Assembly (NCBI GenBank): GCA_037126765.1
Contig: JBBCBC010000002.1
Location: 21,173,853-21,237,852 of the forward strand
Length of the DNA stretch: 64,000 bases
Reading direction: 5' to 3'
Origin: Stenogyne calaminthoides
Taxonomy: Eukaryota > Streptophyta > Magnoliopsida > Lamiales > Lamiaceae
Shown here: positions 50,460 to 60,918 of the stretch, in pieces
Layout: each line of letters opens with the position of its first letter
How positions within the stretch are numbered: the stretch's first letter is position 1
The notes under the pieces: model-generated
Databases searched by the model: none
What the model was told of the DNA's origin: nothing
The model's input: the letters and a program-made list of their open reading frames with translations, nothing else
Made by a program: the position numbers and the translations under genes

Positions 50460-50550
50460 CCCATATGATAGAAAAAAAGATGTCTCTTTGGTCTAAAAAA
50501 CGCACTCAAGAAATATGTGTAAAGTGGAAGAACAGCCAAATGAATAACTG

Positions 50551-51051
50551 TTAAGAGCCATTACCCTTTCTTTCACCAAATCTGCGAAAGTTAAATATTA
50601 TCAATGACTAATTCACCCCCTCACTAAATATTAACAATGCAGAAATTATTTCCCTCCTATTGAAGCACTGAACCATCTTCGATTCATCAAAACCCAGCAA
50701 TATAACCTCACGAAATCACTAAATTGAATTCTAATTCTTTAACTAACATGTCAAACTTATGAAATTCATACGTGAAGCTCGGAATATACGCAGAAATATT
50801 AACGAGAAAAGCTATAACTGAATTCTGAGAAGCTCGGGACCCAGCACACAAATTATTATCAATGAGTACGAGAAAGCTTTAAATTAATTTTGAGAGCAAG
50901 AATTTGAAAGAATTTCAGGAAATGAAAACCCTAACCTTGTGAAGGGTGATAGTAGCCGGTGGCAATTGCTTAACGAGATTGGAGTGTTACGACTACCAAA
51001 AGAAGAAGACGGTTCTGGAGCTCTGTTCTTACTGATCGTTGCCAAACTCAT
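50551..51051 (-). CDS. Putative small two-exon gene, copy 2
   Basis: Same arrangement as copy 1: exon 1 at 50936-51051, exon 2 at 50551-50581. One replacement is visible near the end of exon 1 (Thr for Ile, codon ACA for ATA). The hAT-like insertion 2 lies 92 bp beyond its stop and so would fall in the 3' untranslated region or downstream. Confidence 0.35.
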
Positions 51052-51881
51052 AAAACCGCTTAAGCCTGGTTTACTTTTGTGATGTGGAAAATGTGAGAGG
51101 TTATAACTTATAAGGGAATGGTAAGATTTATTTGAAGTGGATTATCCTTTATTTACATTGTATGTATGAAAAATACAAGAACTTTAATTCAATATGATCA
51201 ATTTTGCGTGCTGCTCATTCCGCCGCTATGCTCACGCCGTCGCGTGCTGCTCTTCCAGTTGTTCTCGCGCCGTCATGTCGCTGCATTCGTCACTGTTTTT
51301 TTTATAAAACTCTCACTGTTATAATATAAAACTAAGGTAAAAACTCCATACAGTCATATCTTTTGGACCGGAAAAAAATATTACTATTACTATAGAGAGA
51401 TTATTCCTAAATGAAGTTTTACATAGAATTTTTTTTTCTTAATATTCAATACAATACATGTTGTACTATACATATGTAAATCCATTAATAAATTCATTTA
51501 ACTAATTAATATGAATTTTACGAAAACAAATACATGCATTTTTATAATATAAAATAAATGTATAAATTAATCACACGGGTTGTTACATACTCGGCAGTTG
51601 AAGGATGTTATAACAAACCATAAAATTAAAATATTTCACAATAAACTATAGATAAATATTTATCTTTAATTTATTGTACTGATATATATATTTTATAATA
51701 TCATTTATTCCTATATGGAGGCATAAATCTTTAAGACGGGACCGAAAAAACATATGACTTATTACAATGTGGAGTTTATTCCTAAATATAACTGGTCACA
51801 AGTCGAGACAGTGATTTTTTTATTACTATAGAGAGATTATTCCTATATAGAGTATTCCTACAGAGGGTTTTTACAGTATCA

Positions 51882-52148
51882 CTGTTATTCTATAAAACCC
51901 TCACAATTATGCTATAAAACTATTAGTGTTATTCTATAAAATTCTCACTATTATGTTATTAAACTTTCACTGTTATTCAGAAAAACTCTCATCGTTATTC
52001 TATAAAACTCTCATTGTTATGCTATAAAACTATCACTGTTATTCTATAAAACTCTCACTGTTATGCTATAAAAATTTCACTATTAATTCTATAAAACTCT
52101 CACTATTATATTATTAAACTATCATTGTTATTCTATAAAATTATTACA
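51882..52148 (+). repeat. AT-rich minisatellite, copy 2
   Basis: The duplicate of the array at 40213-40488 has about the same unit number and point differences. Confidence 0.8.
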
Positions 52149-52181
52149 GTTCTTCACCTTCTCTTTCTAAATCTCAATTTT

Positions 52182-52494
52182 TGTTCGTTGGATTTCGAAT
52201 AATCAAAGACGTTTTCCAAATTTTATGGAGAAACGAGCAATACGAGCGAATTTTCAACTGATTCGATGCACACGGGGATAGGAAGATATGTCTGGCGGAG
52301 CTGTAGCGGTGCATCGATGCGATTTCGGGGGAGATGATGGAGAAGGAGGCGGCTGTGGTGAGGTTGATCAATTTTGACGATGACGGGCTGCTGACGTTGG
52401 AGGATTTCGTGAGGAACTTGGAAGGCGTAGGGGAAGAAGAAAGGGCGAGCGATTTGAAAGAGATTGATATATATCTGACCCATTGTAGTGTATG
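52182..52494 (+). pseudogene. Calmodulin-like (CML) gene fragment, copy 2
   Basis: Homologous to 40518-40832, but the Gln codon after LAEL is TAG at 52304, an in-frame stop. The second loop keeps the Gly (DDDGLLTLEDF), so this copy preserves the older residue where copy 1 has Trp. Both are remnants of one ancestral fragment. Confidence 0.65.
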
Positions 52495-53131
52495 AGTCAA
52501 GTTTGACCCGAGTTCATAGCATGAACTAGATATATACAAGTTTTTGACGTAAAAGAAACTTCTACAAATTAATACTATATATATTTATAAACTCTCTAAA
52601 ATAATAATTTTTTTCGGTCCCGATTTGGGCTAGTTCAAAAATTCACCACTTTCGATAATCACATTACAATACTGACAAGTGAGAAGAATGTTATACAACC
52701 TTAGGCCTCGATTGGTAGGGGTTTATAACCCCTAAAAGGCCTGGGCTACTAATCTTGTAAATTGATTGGTAGCCCATAAAATCAAACCTCCGGCCCGGTC
52801 CCAAACAGTCGGCCCGCTCATTCTTATACCTCGAAACACTGTTCCCCTTTGTATTATTAATACCACCTCAGAGGTGCTCTTAGATTTATATGGCTTCTAC
52901 AGTATTTTTCATTCCAAATTCACCCTTCCTCCACATTTTCTCATTTCCATCGTGTCTTCTTCTTCCACCGCCAAAACAATTCCAACCGATGCATCCCCAA
53001 TTTCGCCACTGCCGCCGCCGCCGCCGCATCCACCTCCTTCTCTGCCGCCCCCAGTTCCCCTCCACAATCGGCGGCGGCGGCTCCACTGCTTTCGAGGACG
53101 CGTCGAGGATTTGAGGTTCAAGGTTTATTTT

Positions 53132-53418
53132 CCATAGCTTAGCGATGTCGTCTAAATTGATTAGGTCAGAATTGAGGTAGATGATTCGGGGAATTGAGGA
53201 AGGGAGGAGATCGACGAGGTAAATGCAGGCATAATTGAGTGGTTGATCGAGGGGGCGGTGGACGGAGGAGGAGATTAGGTGGAGTACGGTGTTGGGATTG
53301 AAGGCGTAGAGGTGGAATTGGAGGTAGGGGAAGGTGGATTTGAAGGTACAAGAAATGGAAGATAGTGTTTTCTGGGCAGGTGGAGTTTTGAAGGACGGAG
53401 AGGACGGCAGAATGCAGG
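53132..53418 (-). pseudogene. Captured GATL-type galacturonosyltransferase-like fragment
   Basis: On the minus strand 53332 to 53132 encodes FPYLQFHLYAFNPN, then DQPLNYACIYLVDLLPSSIP, RIIYLNSDLI and DDIAKLW: the core of a GT8 family GATL protein. Just upstream in another frame (53418 to about 53341) is LHSAVLSVLQNSTCPENTIF, the segment that precedes it in the family, so a frameshift separates them. The D-x-D metal-binding motif reads NSD here. Only about 95 residues of a roughly 350-residue enzyme are present, and no start is visible. GATL proteins act in the Golgi on cell-wall polysaccharide; this fragment cannot. Confidence 0.75.
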
Positions 53419-54509
53419 GGCTTCGTGAAATTGGGGAGGTGTGGCGCCGGAGTGTGGGAGGATGAAGAAGAAGCGATAGCGTAATTTATTTAAAGTGACA
53501 TGGTGGCGCTTGGTGGTGGTGGTGGGTTATTCATGGCGAACACACAATCGTGTATATCTGAAGAAATTGGGGGAGGAGAAGGGCAAATTGATAATTTTCA
53601 CATGTTAATTATTTTTTTAATATTTTATATCACTTTTAAACCCTTCTACCAATCAATATATAATATTTAACACACTCTTTTTAATAATTCCAACCAATCA
53701 TCTTTATAGCATTTCTCCTTATTAAAATAGCCATAAGACTATTATTTCTACAAATTTTGTAGCCATACCAATCGGGGTTGTTGGTCCCAAAAGATAATTT
53801 AATTTTATGAAAAAGGGGAGGGGGAGAAATGGTGATTTAAAAAAAAAATCTTTCTAAACGATGTGTTTTGCTTATAACCAAATGCATATGACAAGTAAGA
53901 ACATAAAGCAATAAAGAACACAACAAAGTATAGTGGTTCGGAGACTCAAGCTCCTACATCCACTCTCCCTTATCCTAGGGAAATTCCTTCAAACAGGACT
54001 TATCTCCCTCCATGGGATTGCCTACAGATATTTAACGAGCTCTCACTCAAATGGGACTTATCACCCTCCACGGGATTGCCATACAAGCTTTACGATTTGT
54101 CTCAAAAGCGGTTTACTCACTTCTTCTCTAGAGCTTTCTGGCTTACTCAACTGCAGCTTACTAACTCTTTACAACTCCAATAATCACACACAAACTACCT
54201 AACAAGAGGGTTCGGGTTTGGTTGGTGTCTCCAACTAGGTTGAGATTTTCCCTTGCAATGGTTTAGCCTTTATGCTAAGGTTGGGAAAATCTCTCTAAGC
54301 TTAGGATATATCACGTGTTGCTTAGATTGAGTTTAGAACACTCTTGGATGTATTTGTATATCTACAGATTTGTGTTCTATGGTGGGAATGCTTAAGTATA
54401 TGACTCTTAGCTCTATATCATTTTTTCACACTTAATTTAATGGAAGAACTTGTATTTATAGTGTGGATTTGAATGTTACCGTTGGAGAAAGTCAAATTCA
54501 AATCCATAC

Positions 54510-56093
54510 TGTTGGGATATTTTAGTTTTGATGAATTATGCCAAAACATTATCAACTTGTGTTTTTGAAGCTAATCTACAGATAACAAGTTGAGGGGGAA
54601 CGAGAGAACAAGTTGAGGGGGAACTCACGAAATTAGGCGAAGATGATCGAGATCGACGAGGTCAAGAGATTTAGGCCGTCGAGATCGAAAAAAGAAAGAT
54701 GAGTTCGAAGTTAAGCGATAAGTCATGCAAAATCGGAAAAATGAAAAGCTAAGCCGGTGATCGAAGACCCGATCGGATGGCCGATCGTAAGAGGAGGTTG
54801 CAGATCGTAAGAGGAGCAGATGAGATCGACGAGATCGACGCGGATCGAGATTAGATAAGCTAACCCGATATGCTAACCTCGATATGCTAACGATGTGCTA
54901 ACCGATGCGATAAACCGATATGTCGACCGATGCTATATCGACCGATCATGTGAGTCGATCGACAGCGAGAAGAAATCGACATCGTAAAAACCGTAAATGC
55001 GATACCAGATCGGCGAGAAGAAATTAAAGAGAAGTCATCCGAAGTCATGTTCACCGAGAATCGTAATGCTACCGATGATCGCTTAGTCTGAGTGCTAGTG
55101 AATCGAGGGTCGGGATGTCCAAGTCGAAGAGTCAACTCGATTAGCCGGAAGTGCCAAGATACCCGACGTATAAGGTCCGCCAAGATAACTCGTCAATCAA
55201 GAATCCTGAGTAAAAGTATCCTGAGACTTAGAAGAATCCTGAAGACTCAGAGAACCCCGAAGACCCAGAAGATCCTGAAGAATATAGCCGTTACATTCAG
55301 CTGACGTGGACCAATGAGAGGAAGACAACAAGCCTGAAAAAGCTGCAAAAAGCTACAAAATAGTATGGATTTGAATATGACTCCATCTAACGGTAACATT
55401 CAAATCCACACTATAAATACAAGTTCTTCCTTCATTATTCAGTGTGGAAAAATGCGTGAAACACCCATCAAGCCAAATCATCTAGCATTTCCACCATAGA
55501 ACACTGAGCAAGAAATACACGCATATATTCAAGAGTGTTCTATCCTAGATCTAAGCACAAATGTAATATCCTAAGCTTAGAGAGATTTTACCATCCTTAG
55601 CATTGAGGCTAAACAAATGTAAGGGAAAATCTCAACCTAGTTGGAAACCAAACAAACCTTACCCAAATCAGTTTGGTAGGATAAGTTTGTAGGTGAGTGT
55701 GAACTCGGTAAACATCTAGCAATCCCGAAAGAGAGGGTAGGCGATCCCGTGAGGGTGATAAGTCCCGTTTGAGTGTGAACTCGGTAAATATTTGTTGGGT
55801 GTTGGACTAACACGTTAATCTAAGTCCAGTTGGTTAAGTCGGTTAAGTTGGTGCCCCCGATGATAGGGAAGAGTGGATGTAGGAGTTGGACTTGAACCAC
55901 TATAAAATCGTGTGTTCTTTACTGCTTTATGTTCTTACTTGCCATATGCATTTGTTTATAAGCAAAACACACATCGTTCTTAAAAGCAAAAAAAAAAAAA
56001 AAAGCAAAATTGGAATCACTCTGCCCTCACCCCTGTTTTATATGCATTACATGGTATTTTCCGTGCACATGGGTTTTTAAATCGGGACCAACA
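54510..56093 (+). repeat. 5' LTR of the PBS-array element
   Basis: 1584 bp, TGTTGG...CCAACA. Outside about 54640-55230 it is nearly identical to the 3' LTR; within that block the two differ heavily, mainly where the 3' LTR has CAG or CTG. Confidence 0.9.
55412..55419 (+). promoter_or_regulatory. Probable TATA box of the 5' LTR
   Basis: TATAAATA in the block AATCCACACTATAAATACAA, which is conserved at about 7743, 8569, 11026 and 57636 in related LTRs. Position in mid-LTR suits the U3/R border. Confidence 0.6.
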
Positions 56094-56658
56094 ATTGGTA
56101 TCAGAGCGGGAGTTCAAAAGTTTACTGATTTCAAAGTGACAACCTGAACTGATCTATTTTGAAACCCGTTTCTGTACTGATACCAACAATTGGTATCAGA
56201 GCGGGAGTTCAAAAGTTCACTGATTTCAAAGTGACAATCTGAACTGATCTATTTTAAAACCCGTTTCTGTACTAATACCAACAATTGGTATCAGAGCGGG
56301 AGTTCAAAATTCACTGATTTCAAAGTGACAACCTGAACTGATCTATTTTAAAACCCGTTTCTGTACTAATACCAACAATTGGTATCAGAGCGGGAGTTCA
56401 AAATTCACTGATTTCAAAGTGACAACCTGAACTGATCTATTTTAAAACCCGTTTCTGTACTGATACCAACAATTGGTATCAGAGCGGGAGTTCAAAAGTT
56501 CTCTAATTTCAAAGTGACAACCTGAACTGATCTATTTTAAAACCCATTTCTGTACTGATTCCAACAATTGGTATCAGAGCGGGGAGTTCAAAAGATCACT
56601 ATTTTTCAATGTGAACATCTGAAATTATCTATTTTAAAACCCATTTCTGTACTGATAT
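56094..56658 (+). repeat. Six-unit tandem array of primer-binding-site units
   Basis: Units begin at 56094, 56189, 56284, 56378, 56472 and 56567 (period 94-95 bp). Each starts ATTGGTATCAGAGCGG, the initiator-Met tRNA site, continues through GTTCAAAA...TTTCAAAGTGACAA and CTGAACTGATCTATTTT, and ends GATACCAACA. The last unit is the most diverged. At each border GATACCAA-CAA-TTGGTATC forms an 8-bp palindrome with a 3-base loop, and each unit end copies the LTR terminus CCAACA, so every primer-binding site is preceded by an LTR-like end. Confidence 0.9.
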
Positions 56659-56689
56659 GCATATATTTTAATGTTTTGGCGTCATTATC

Positions 56690-56703
56690 AAAAAGGGGGA
56701 AAT
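56690..56703 (+). other. Polypurine tract of the PBS-array element
   Basis: AAAAAGGGGGAAAT immediately precedes the 3' LTR. Confidence 0.85.
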
Positions 56704-58316
56704 TGTTGGGATATTTTAGTTTTGATTAATTATGCCAAAACATTATCAACTTGTATTTTTGAAGTTAATCTACAGATAACAAGTTGAGGGGAAATGAGAG
56801 AACAAGTTGAGGGGGAACTCACGAAATCAGACGAAGATGATCGAGATCAGACGAGGTTGCAGATTTAGGCCGATCGAGATCGAAAAAAGAAAGTCGAGTT
56901 CGAAGTTAACCGATAAAGTCAGGCAAAATCAGAAGAAATGAAAAGCTAAGCCAGCTGATCAGAAGACCAGATCAGATGACCAGATGACCAGATCAGAAGA
57001 GGAGGTTGCAGATCAGAAGAGGAACAGATGAGACTGATCGAGATCAGACGTGATCAAGATCAGATAAGCTAACCTGATATGCTAACTTCGATATGTTGTC
57101 GATGTGCTAATCGATGCAGATAAATAAAGCGATATCTTGACTGATGTTATCTTGATCGATCATGTGAGCCGACGATTAGGGCGAGAAGAAATCGATATCG
57201 TAAAAACCGTAAATGAGAGATACCGGATCGGTGAGAAGAAATCAGAAGAGAAATCATTTGAAGTCATGTTCACTGAGAATCGAATCTTACCGATGATCGG
57301 TTATCGAAAATCTTTAGTGACTCGAGGGTCGGGATGTACGAAGTCGGAAGAGCTTAACCTTTCAGTTTCGAGTGTCGATTATACTGATCGATAAGGTCCA
57401 ATAAGATAAGTCTCTTTGAATCAAGAATCCTGAGTAAAAGTATCCTGAGACTTAGAAGAATCATGAAGACTCAGAGAACCCTGAAGACTCAGAAGATCCT
57501 GAAGAATATAGACAATACATTCAGCTGACGTGGAGCAATGAGAGGAAGACAACAAGCCTGAAAAAGCTGCAAAAAGCTACAGAATAGTATGGATTTGAAT
57601 GTGACTCCATCCAACGGTAACATTCAAATCCACACTATAAATACAAGTTCTTCCTTCATTATTCAGTGTGGAAAAATGCGTGAAACACATCCAGCCAAAT
57701 CATCTAGCATTTCCACCATAGAACACTGAGCAAGAAATACACGAATATATTCAAGAGTGTTCTATCCTAGATCTAAGCACAAATGTAATATCCTAAGCTT
57801 AGAGAGATTTTCCCATCCTTAGCATTTAGGCTAAACAAATGTAAGGAAAAATCTCAACCTAGTTGGAAACCAAACAAACCTTACCCAAATCAGTTTGGTA
57901 GGATAAGTTTGTAGGTGAGTGTGAACTCGGTAAACATCTAGCAATCCCGAAAGAGAGGGTAGGCGATCCCGTGAGGGTGATAAGTCCCGTTTGAGTGTGA
58001 ACTTGGTAAACATCTGTTGGGTGTTGGACTAACACGTTAATCTAAGTCCAGTTGGTTAAGTCGGTTAAGTTGGTGCCCCTGATGATAGGGAAGAGTGGAT
58101 GTAGGAGTTGGACTCTGAACCACTATAAAATCGTGTGTTCTTTACTGCTTTATGTTCTTACTTGCCATATGCATTTGTTTATAAGCAAAACAAACATCGT
58201 TCTTAAAAGCAAAAAAAAAAAAAAAAAGCGAAATTGAAATCACTCTGCCCCACCCCTGTTTTATATGCATTACATGGGTTTTTCCGCGCAAATGGGTTTT
58301 CAAATCGTGACCAACA
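56704..58316 (+). repeat. 3' LTR of the PBS-array element
   Basis: 1613 bp with the same ends as the 5' LTR. TATA-like TATAAATA at 57636-57643. A poly-A run of 17-18 bases at about 58210 differs in length from the 5' copy at about 55990. Confidence 0.9.
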
Positions 58317-58469
58317 CATATAATTCTGTAATTTCTGCAGCTTTTTGTCAGACTTTTTGACCACTTCTGATTGGTCCACGTCAAGATTCAGCCTTACGAA
58401 ATCGGCCTTATACGAACTCGGGCCTCCGACATTGGCGGTCTTGGACTCGAGCCTTCGACATTCAAAGAT

Positions 58470-58600
58470 TCAAACAATTCAAAGATTCAAACATTCAACA
58501 ATTCAACATTCAACATTCAGCATTTCAGCATTCCAGAATTCAGCATTTCAGCATTCCAGAATTTAGCATTTCAGTATTCAGGATTTCTCGTTCAGGCCAT
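58470..58600 (-). repeat. ATTCAACATTCAGCA minisatellite in LTR
   Basis: Irregular tandem copies of a 9-20 base motif (CATTCAACA, CATTTCAGCATTCCAGAATT). A related array is at 60670-60790 in the sister LTR. Confidence 0.7.
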
Positions 58601-58817
58601 TCTGACATTCAGCGGTATTGGACTTCAGCCTTCTTCCACTCAGACCACTTTTCCTCAGGCCTATTTTCTCAGGAAACTTCAGATCAGTTCCCCCTCAACT
58701 TGTTCACTTCTCTCTCAACTTGTTACCTATAGAAATAAACTTAAACAATATAAGTTGACAAATACATAATGTTTTGGCATAAATAATCAAAACTAAAATA
58801 TCCCAATAGGGGCCTTA

Positions 58818-59776
58818 ATATCTTTTACTAACTGTTTTGTTAATGTTTGCAGATTTAAAATATCTTTTTTATTTAGCTTACTTGATCATATTGTCACAAT
58901 AATTATAAAATTATATTATCATATAGTAATATACATATAACGAAAGAAATTTAGTAGATAATGTATTATATAATGAGAGGCAAATAGGTGTATTAGTGAT
59001 AGAATTTTCCACCGCTAAAGTTCTTTTAGTGAGGTAAAGATACTCTTCCTAATTACTTATTGGTGGTTTGACCTTTTTCCTGTTCCTACTGTCTTTTAAC
59101 TAGAAAAATAATAATTAGAGACTCAATAGGCGATTTCCCATCAATAAAAGTCTTTAATGATGGCACTTTAACTTTTTGCTTTAACTCACTAAAAGCACTT
59201 TTTCTTCTTGTGGTATAATAAGATTTAAGATTTTTTTTTATTCTATACAAATTAGTGGTCTCATCTATATCTCCTAAATTAATAATTTTTTAAAATTACA
59301 AAAATAACTAGGGTAATTAAATAAAATCTCTTATCTTCTCTTATCTACTAAAGGCGAATCACCCCCTAGCTCTATAAATTATAAAGCCTCTATTTCAAAT
59401 TTTAGGAATTCTATAAACATTATTTATAGTATTTTAAAATTAAATTCTTAATCATTCAATTTACTTATAATCATATTTTTATTGTTAAATTATAAATAAT
59501 ACTCCCTCTTATTTTTTGAAAATGTCATTCTGGATTTTTTCAGACAAATATCTTATATACTAAAGGTGAATCACCCCATATCTCTATAAATCCTCTATTT
59601 CATATTCTAGAAATTCTATCAAAAGTGATTTATAGTATTTTAATATTTAAATCTTAATCATTCAATTTACTCATAATTATATGTTTATTATTAGATTATA
59701 AATAATATCCCCACCTATTTTTTGTAAATGTCATTGAAAACAATAATTATCAAAATAAGTGGTCTTTAGAACACCT
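58818..59776. other. Intergenic AT-rich DNA with a diverged tandem pair
   Basis: No gene is seen. From about 59336 a roughly 212-bp unit (landmark CTAAAGGCGAATCACCCC, then CTATAAAT and TTCTTAATCATTCAATTTAC) is followed by a diverged second copy from about 59551 to 59737 (CTAAAGGTGAATCACCCC). The identity of the repeat is unknown. Confidence 0.6.
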
Positions 59777-59788
59777 GCTCTGATACCA
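59777..59788 (-). other. Primer-binding site beside a minus-strand LTR
   Basis: GCTCTGATACCA is the exact complement of TGGTATCAGAGC and lies two bases left of an LTR that ends (minus strand) in CCAACA. So this LTR once served as a 5' LTR of an element extending to the left, but almost nothing of the interior remains (about 10 bp). Confidence 0.75.
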
Positions 59789-59790
59789 GT

Positions 59791-60808
59791 TGTTGGTCAC
59801 AAAAGATAATTTAATTTTATGAAAAAGGGGAGGGGGAGAAATGGTGATTTAAAAAAAAAAAATCTTTCTAAACGATGTGTTTTGCTTATAACCAAATGCA
59901 TGTGACAAGTAAGAACATAAAGCAATAAAGAACACAACAAAGTATAGTGGTTCGGAGACTCAAGCTCCTACATTCACTCTCCCTTATCCTAGGGAAATTC
60001 CTTCAAACGGGACTTATCTCCCTCCACGGGATTGCCTACAGATATTGAACGAGCTCTCACTCAAACGGGACTTATCACCCTCCACGGGATTGCCATACAA
60101 GCTTTCTGACTGTCTAAAACAATTTACTCACTTCTTCTCTAGAGCTTTCTGGCTGACTCAACTGCAGCTTACTAACTCTTTACAACTCCAACAATCACAC
60201 ACAAACTACCTAACAAGAGGGTTTGTGTTTGGTTGGTGTCTCCAACTAGGTTGAGACCAACCAGGTTGAGATTTTCCCTTACAATGGTTTAGCCTTTATG
60301 CTAAGGTTGGGAAAATCTCTCTAAGCTTAGGATATATCATGTGTTTCTTAGATTGGGTTTAGAACACTCTTGGATGTATTTGTATATCTACAGATTTGTG
60401 TTCTATGGTGGAAATGCTTGAGTATATGACTCTTAGCTCTATAGCATTTTTCCACACTTAATTTAATGGAAGAGCTTGTATTTATAGTGTGGAATTGAAT
60501 GTTACCGTTGGAGAAAGTCACATTCAAATCCATATTATTCTGTAATTTCTGCAGCTTTTTGTCAGGCTTTTTGACCACCTCTGATTGGTCCGTCGCCAAG
60601 AGGCCTGCCTTCGAAATCAAATTTTCCGAACTCGGGCCTTCGACATTCAAATGGTCTTGGACTCAGGCCTTCTTACATTCAACATTCAACATTCAACAAT
60701 TCAACATTCATCAATTCAGCATTCAACATTCTTCAATTCAGCATTCCAGAATTCAGCATTTCAGTATTCAGGATTTCTCGTTCAGGCCATTCTGATATTC
60801 AGCGGTAT
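59791..60808 (-). mobile_element. Minus-strand LTR, U3 end lost
   Basis: Same family as the solo LTR at 53779-58808 (shared TTTAATTTTATGAAAAAGGG, GGAGACTCAAGCTCCTAC and the ATTCAACA minisatellite). At about 60808 homology stops, before the U3 start TGTTGGGATATT, and a pol 3' end follows. The LTR is thus truncated and fused to sequence of another or the same element. Confidence 0.75.
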
Positions 60809-60918
60809 TGAGTTTCCCAAGACTCAATGTTCAGTACTCTCAATTTTATCCTGAGTTTTTCAGTAAAAACCTGAGAAAACTTCATGCATCTGAAAACCTT
60901 CAATTTTTCAGATTTTCT

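Larger units (their letters stand above)
41234..52899 (+). repeat. Tandem segmental duplication, copy 2
   Basis: This is the second copy of the segment, about 1.6 kb longer because it has gained two hAT-like insertions (47173-47765 and 49830-50459) and a local 423-bp duplication. After 52899 the Harbinger element continues into its unique part, so copy 2 retains the original right-hand context and copy 1 the original left-hand context. Confidence 0.95.
54510..58316 (+). mobile_element. Miniature LTR element with amplified primer-binding sites
   Basis: The 5' LTR (54510-56093) and 3' LTR (56704-58316) both run from TGTTGGGATATTTTAG to GACCAACA. The 610-bp interior contains no gag or pol; it is six tandem units, each beginning with the primer-binding site, followed by a spacer and a polypurine tract. 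Flanks CATAC and CATAT suggest the target duplication. Inserted in a solo LTR of a related family in opposite orientation. It needs replication proteins in trans. It is close in layout to B1 (6823-11685), which has one unit. Confidence 0.85.
53779..58808 (-). mobile_element. Solo LTR (minus orientation), split by a nested element
   Basis: Left end TGTTGGTCCCAAAAG at 53779; right end TATCCCAATA at 58808 (expected CCCAACA, one transition). The LTR parts are 53779-54509 and 58322-58808. Flanks GGGGT (53774-53778) and GGGGC (58809-58813) are a probable target duplication with one change. It is inserted near the right terminus of the Harbinger element. A TTCAACATTCAGCATT-type minisatellite lies in its U3. 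Confidence 0.8.
52704..58814 (+). mobile_element. PIF/Harbinger-type element with captured gene sequence
   Basis: The left end is GGCCTCGATTGGTAGGGG; the right end, on the other strand, GGCCCCGATTGGTATGG. TTA flanks both ends (52701-52703, 58815-58817), the 3-bp duplication of PIF/Harbinger. Without the nested LTR insertion (53779-58808 plus duplication) it is about 1.08 kb. It carries no transposase. Its interior contains a fragment of a GATL-type gene (53132-53418) and a GC-rich proline-coding stretch at about 52960-53090, so it looks like a gene-capturing (Pack-type) derivative. Confidence 0.75.

Noticed and set aside
52766..53137. A 123-codon proline-rich protein
   Set aside because: It spans the terminal region of a Harbinger element and a GC-rich repeat of CCG triplets; the composition explains the open frame.
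53166..53351. A proline-rich minus-strand ORF starting MYLQIHLPLPP
   Set aside because: It is the wrong frame of the captured GATL fragment, whose true frame on the same strand gives recognisable enzyme sequence.
56094..56658. A CRISPR-like array
   Set aside because: The direct repeats are contiguous 95-bp units without unique spacers, in plant retroelement DNA, and the repeated motif is a tRNA primer-binding site.
58345..58769. Plus-strand frames of 73 and 132 codons rich in FNIQHFSIPEF repeats
   Set aside because: They are translations of the ATTCAACATTCAGCA minisatellite inside an LTR.
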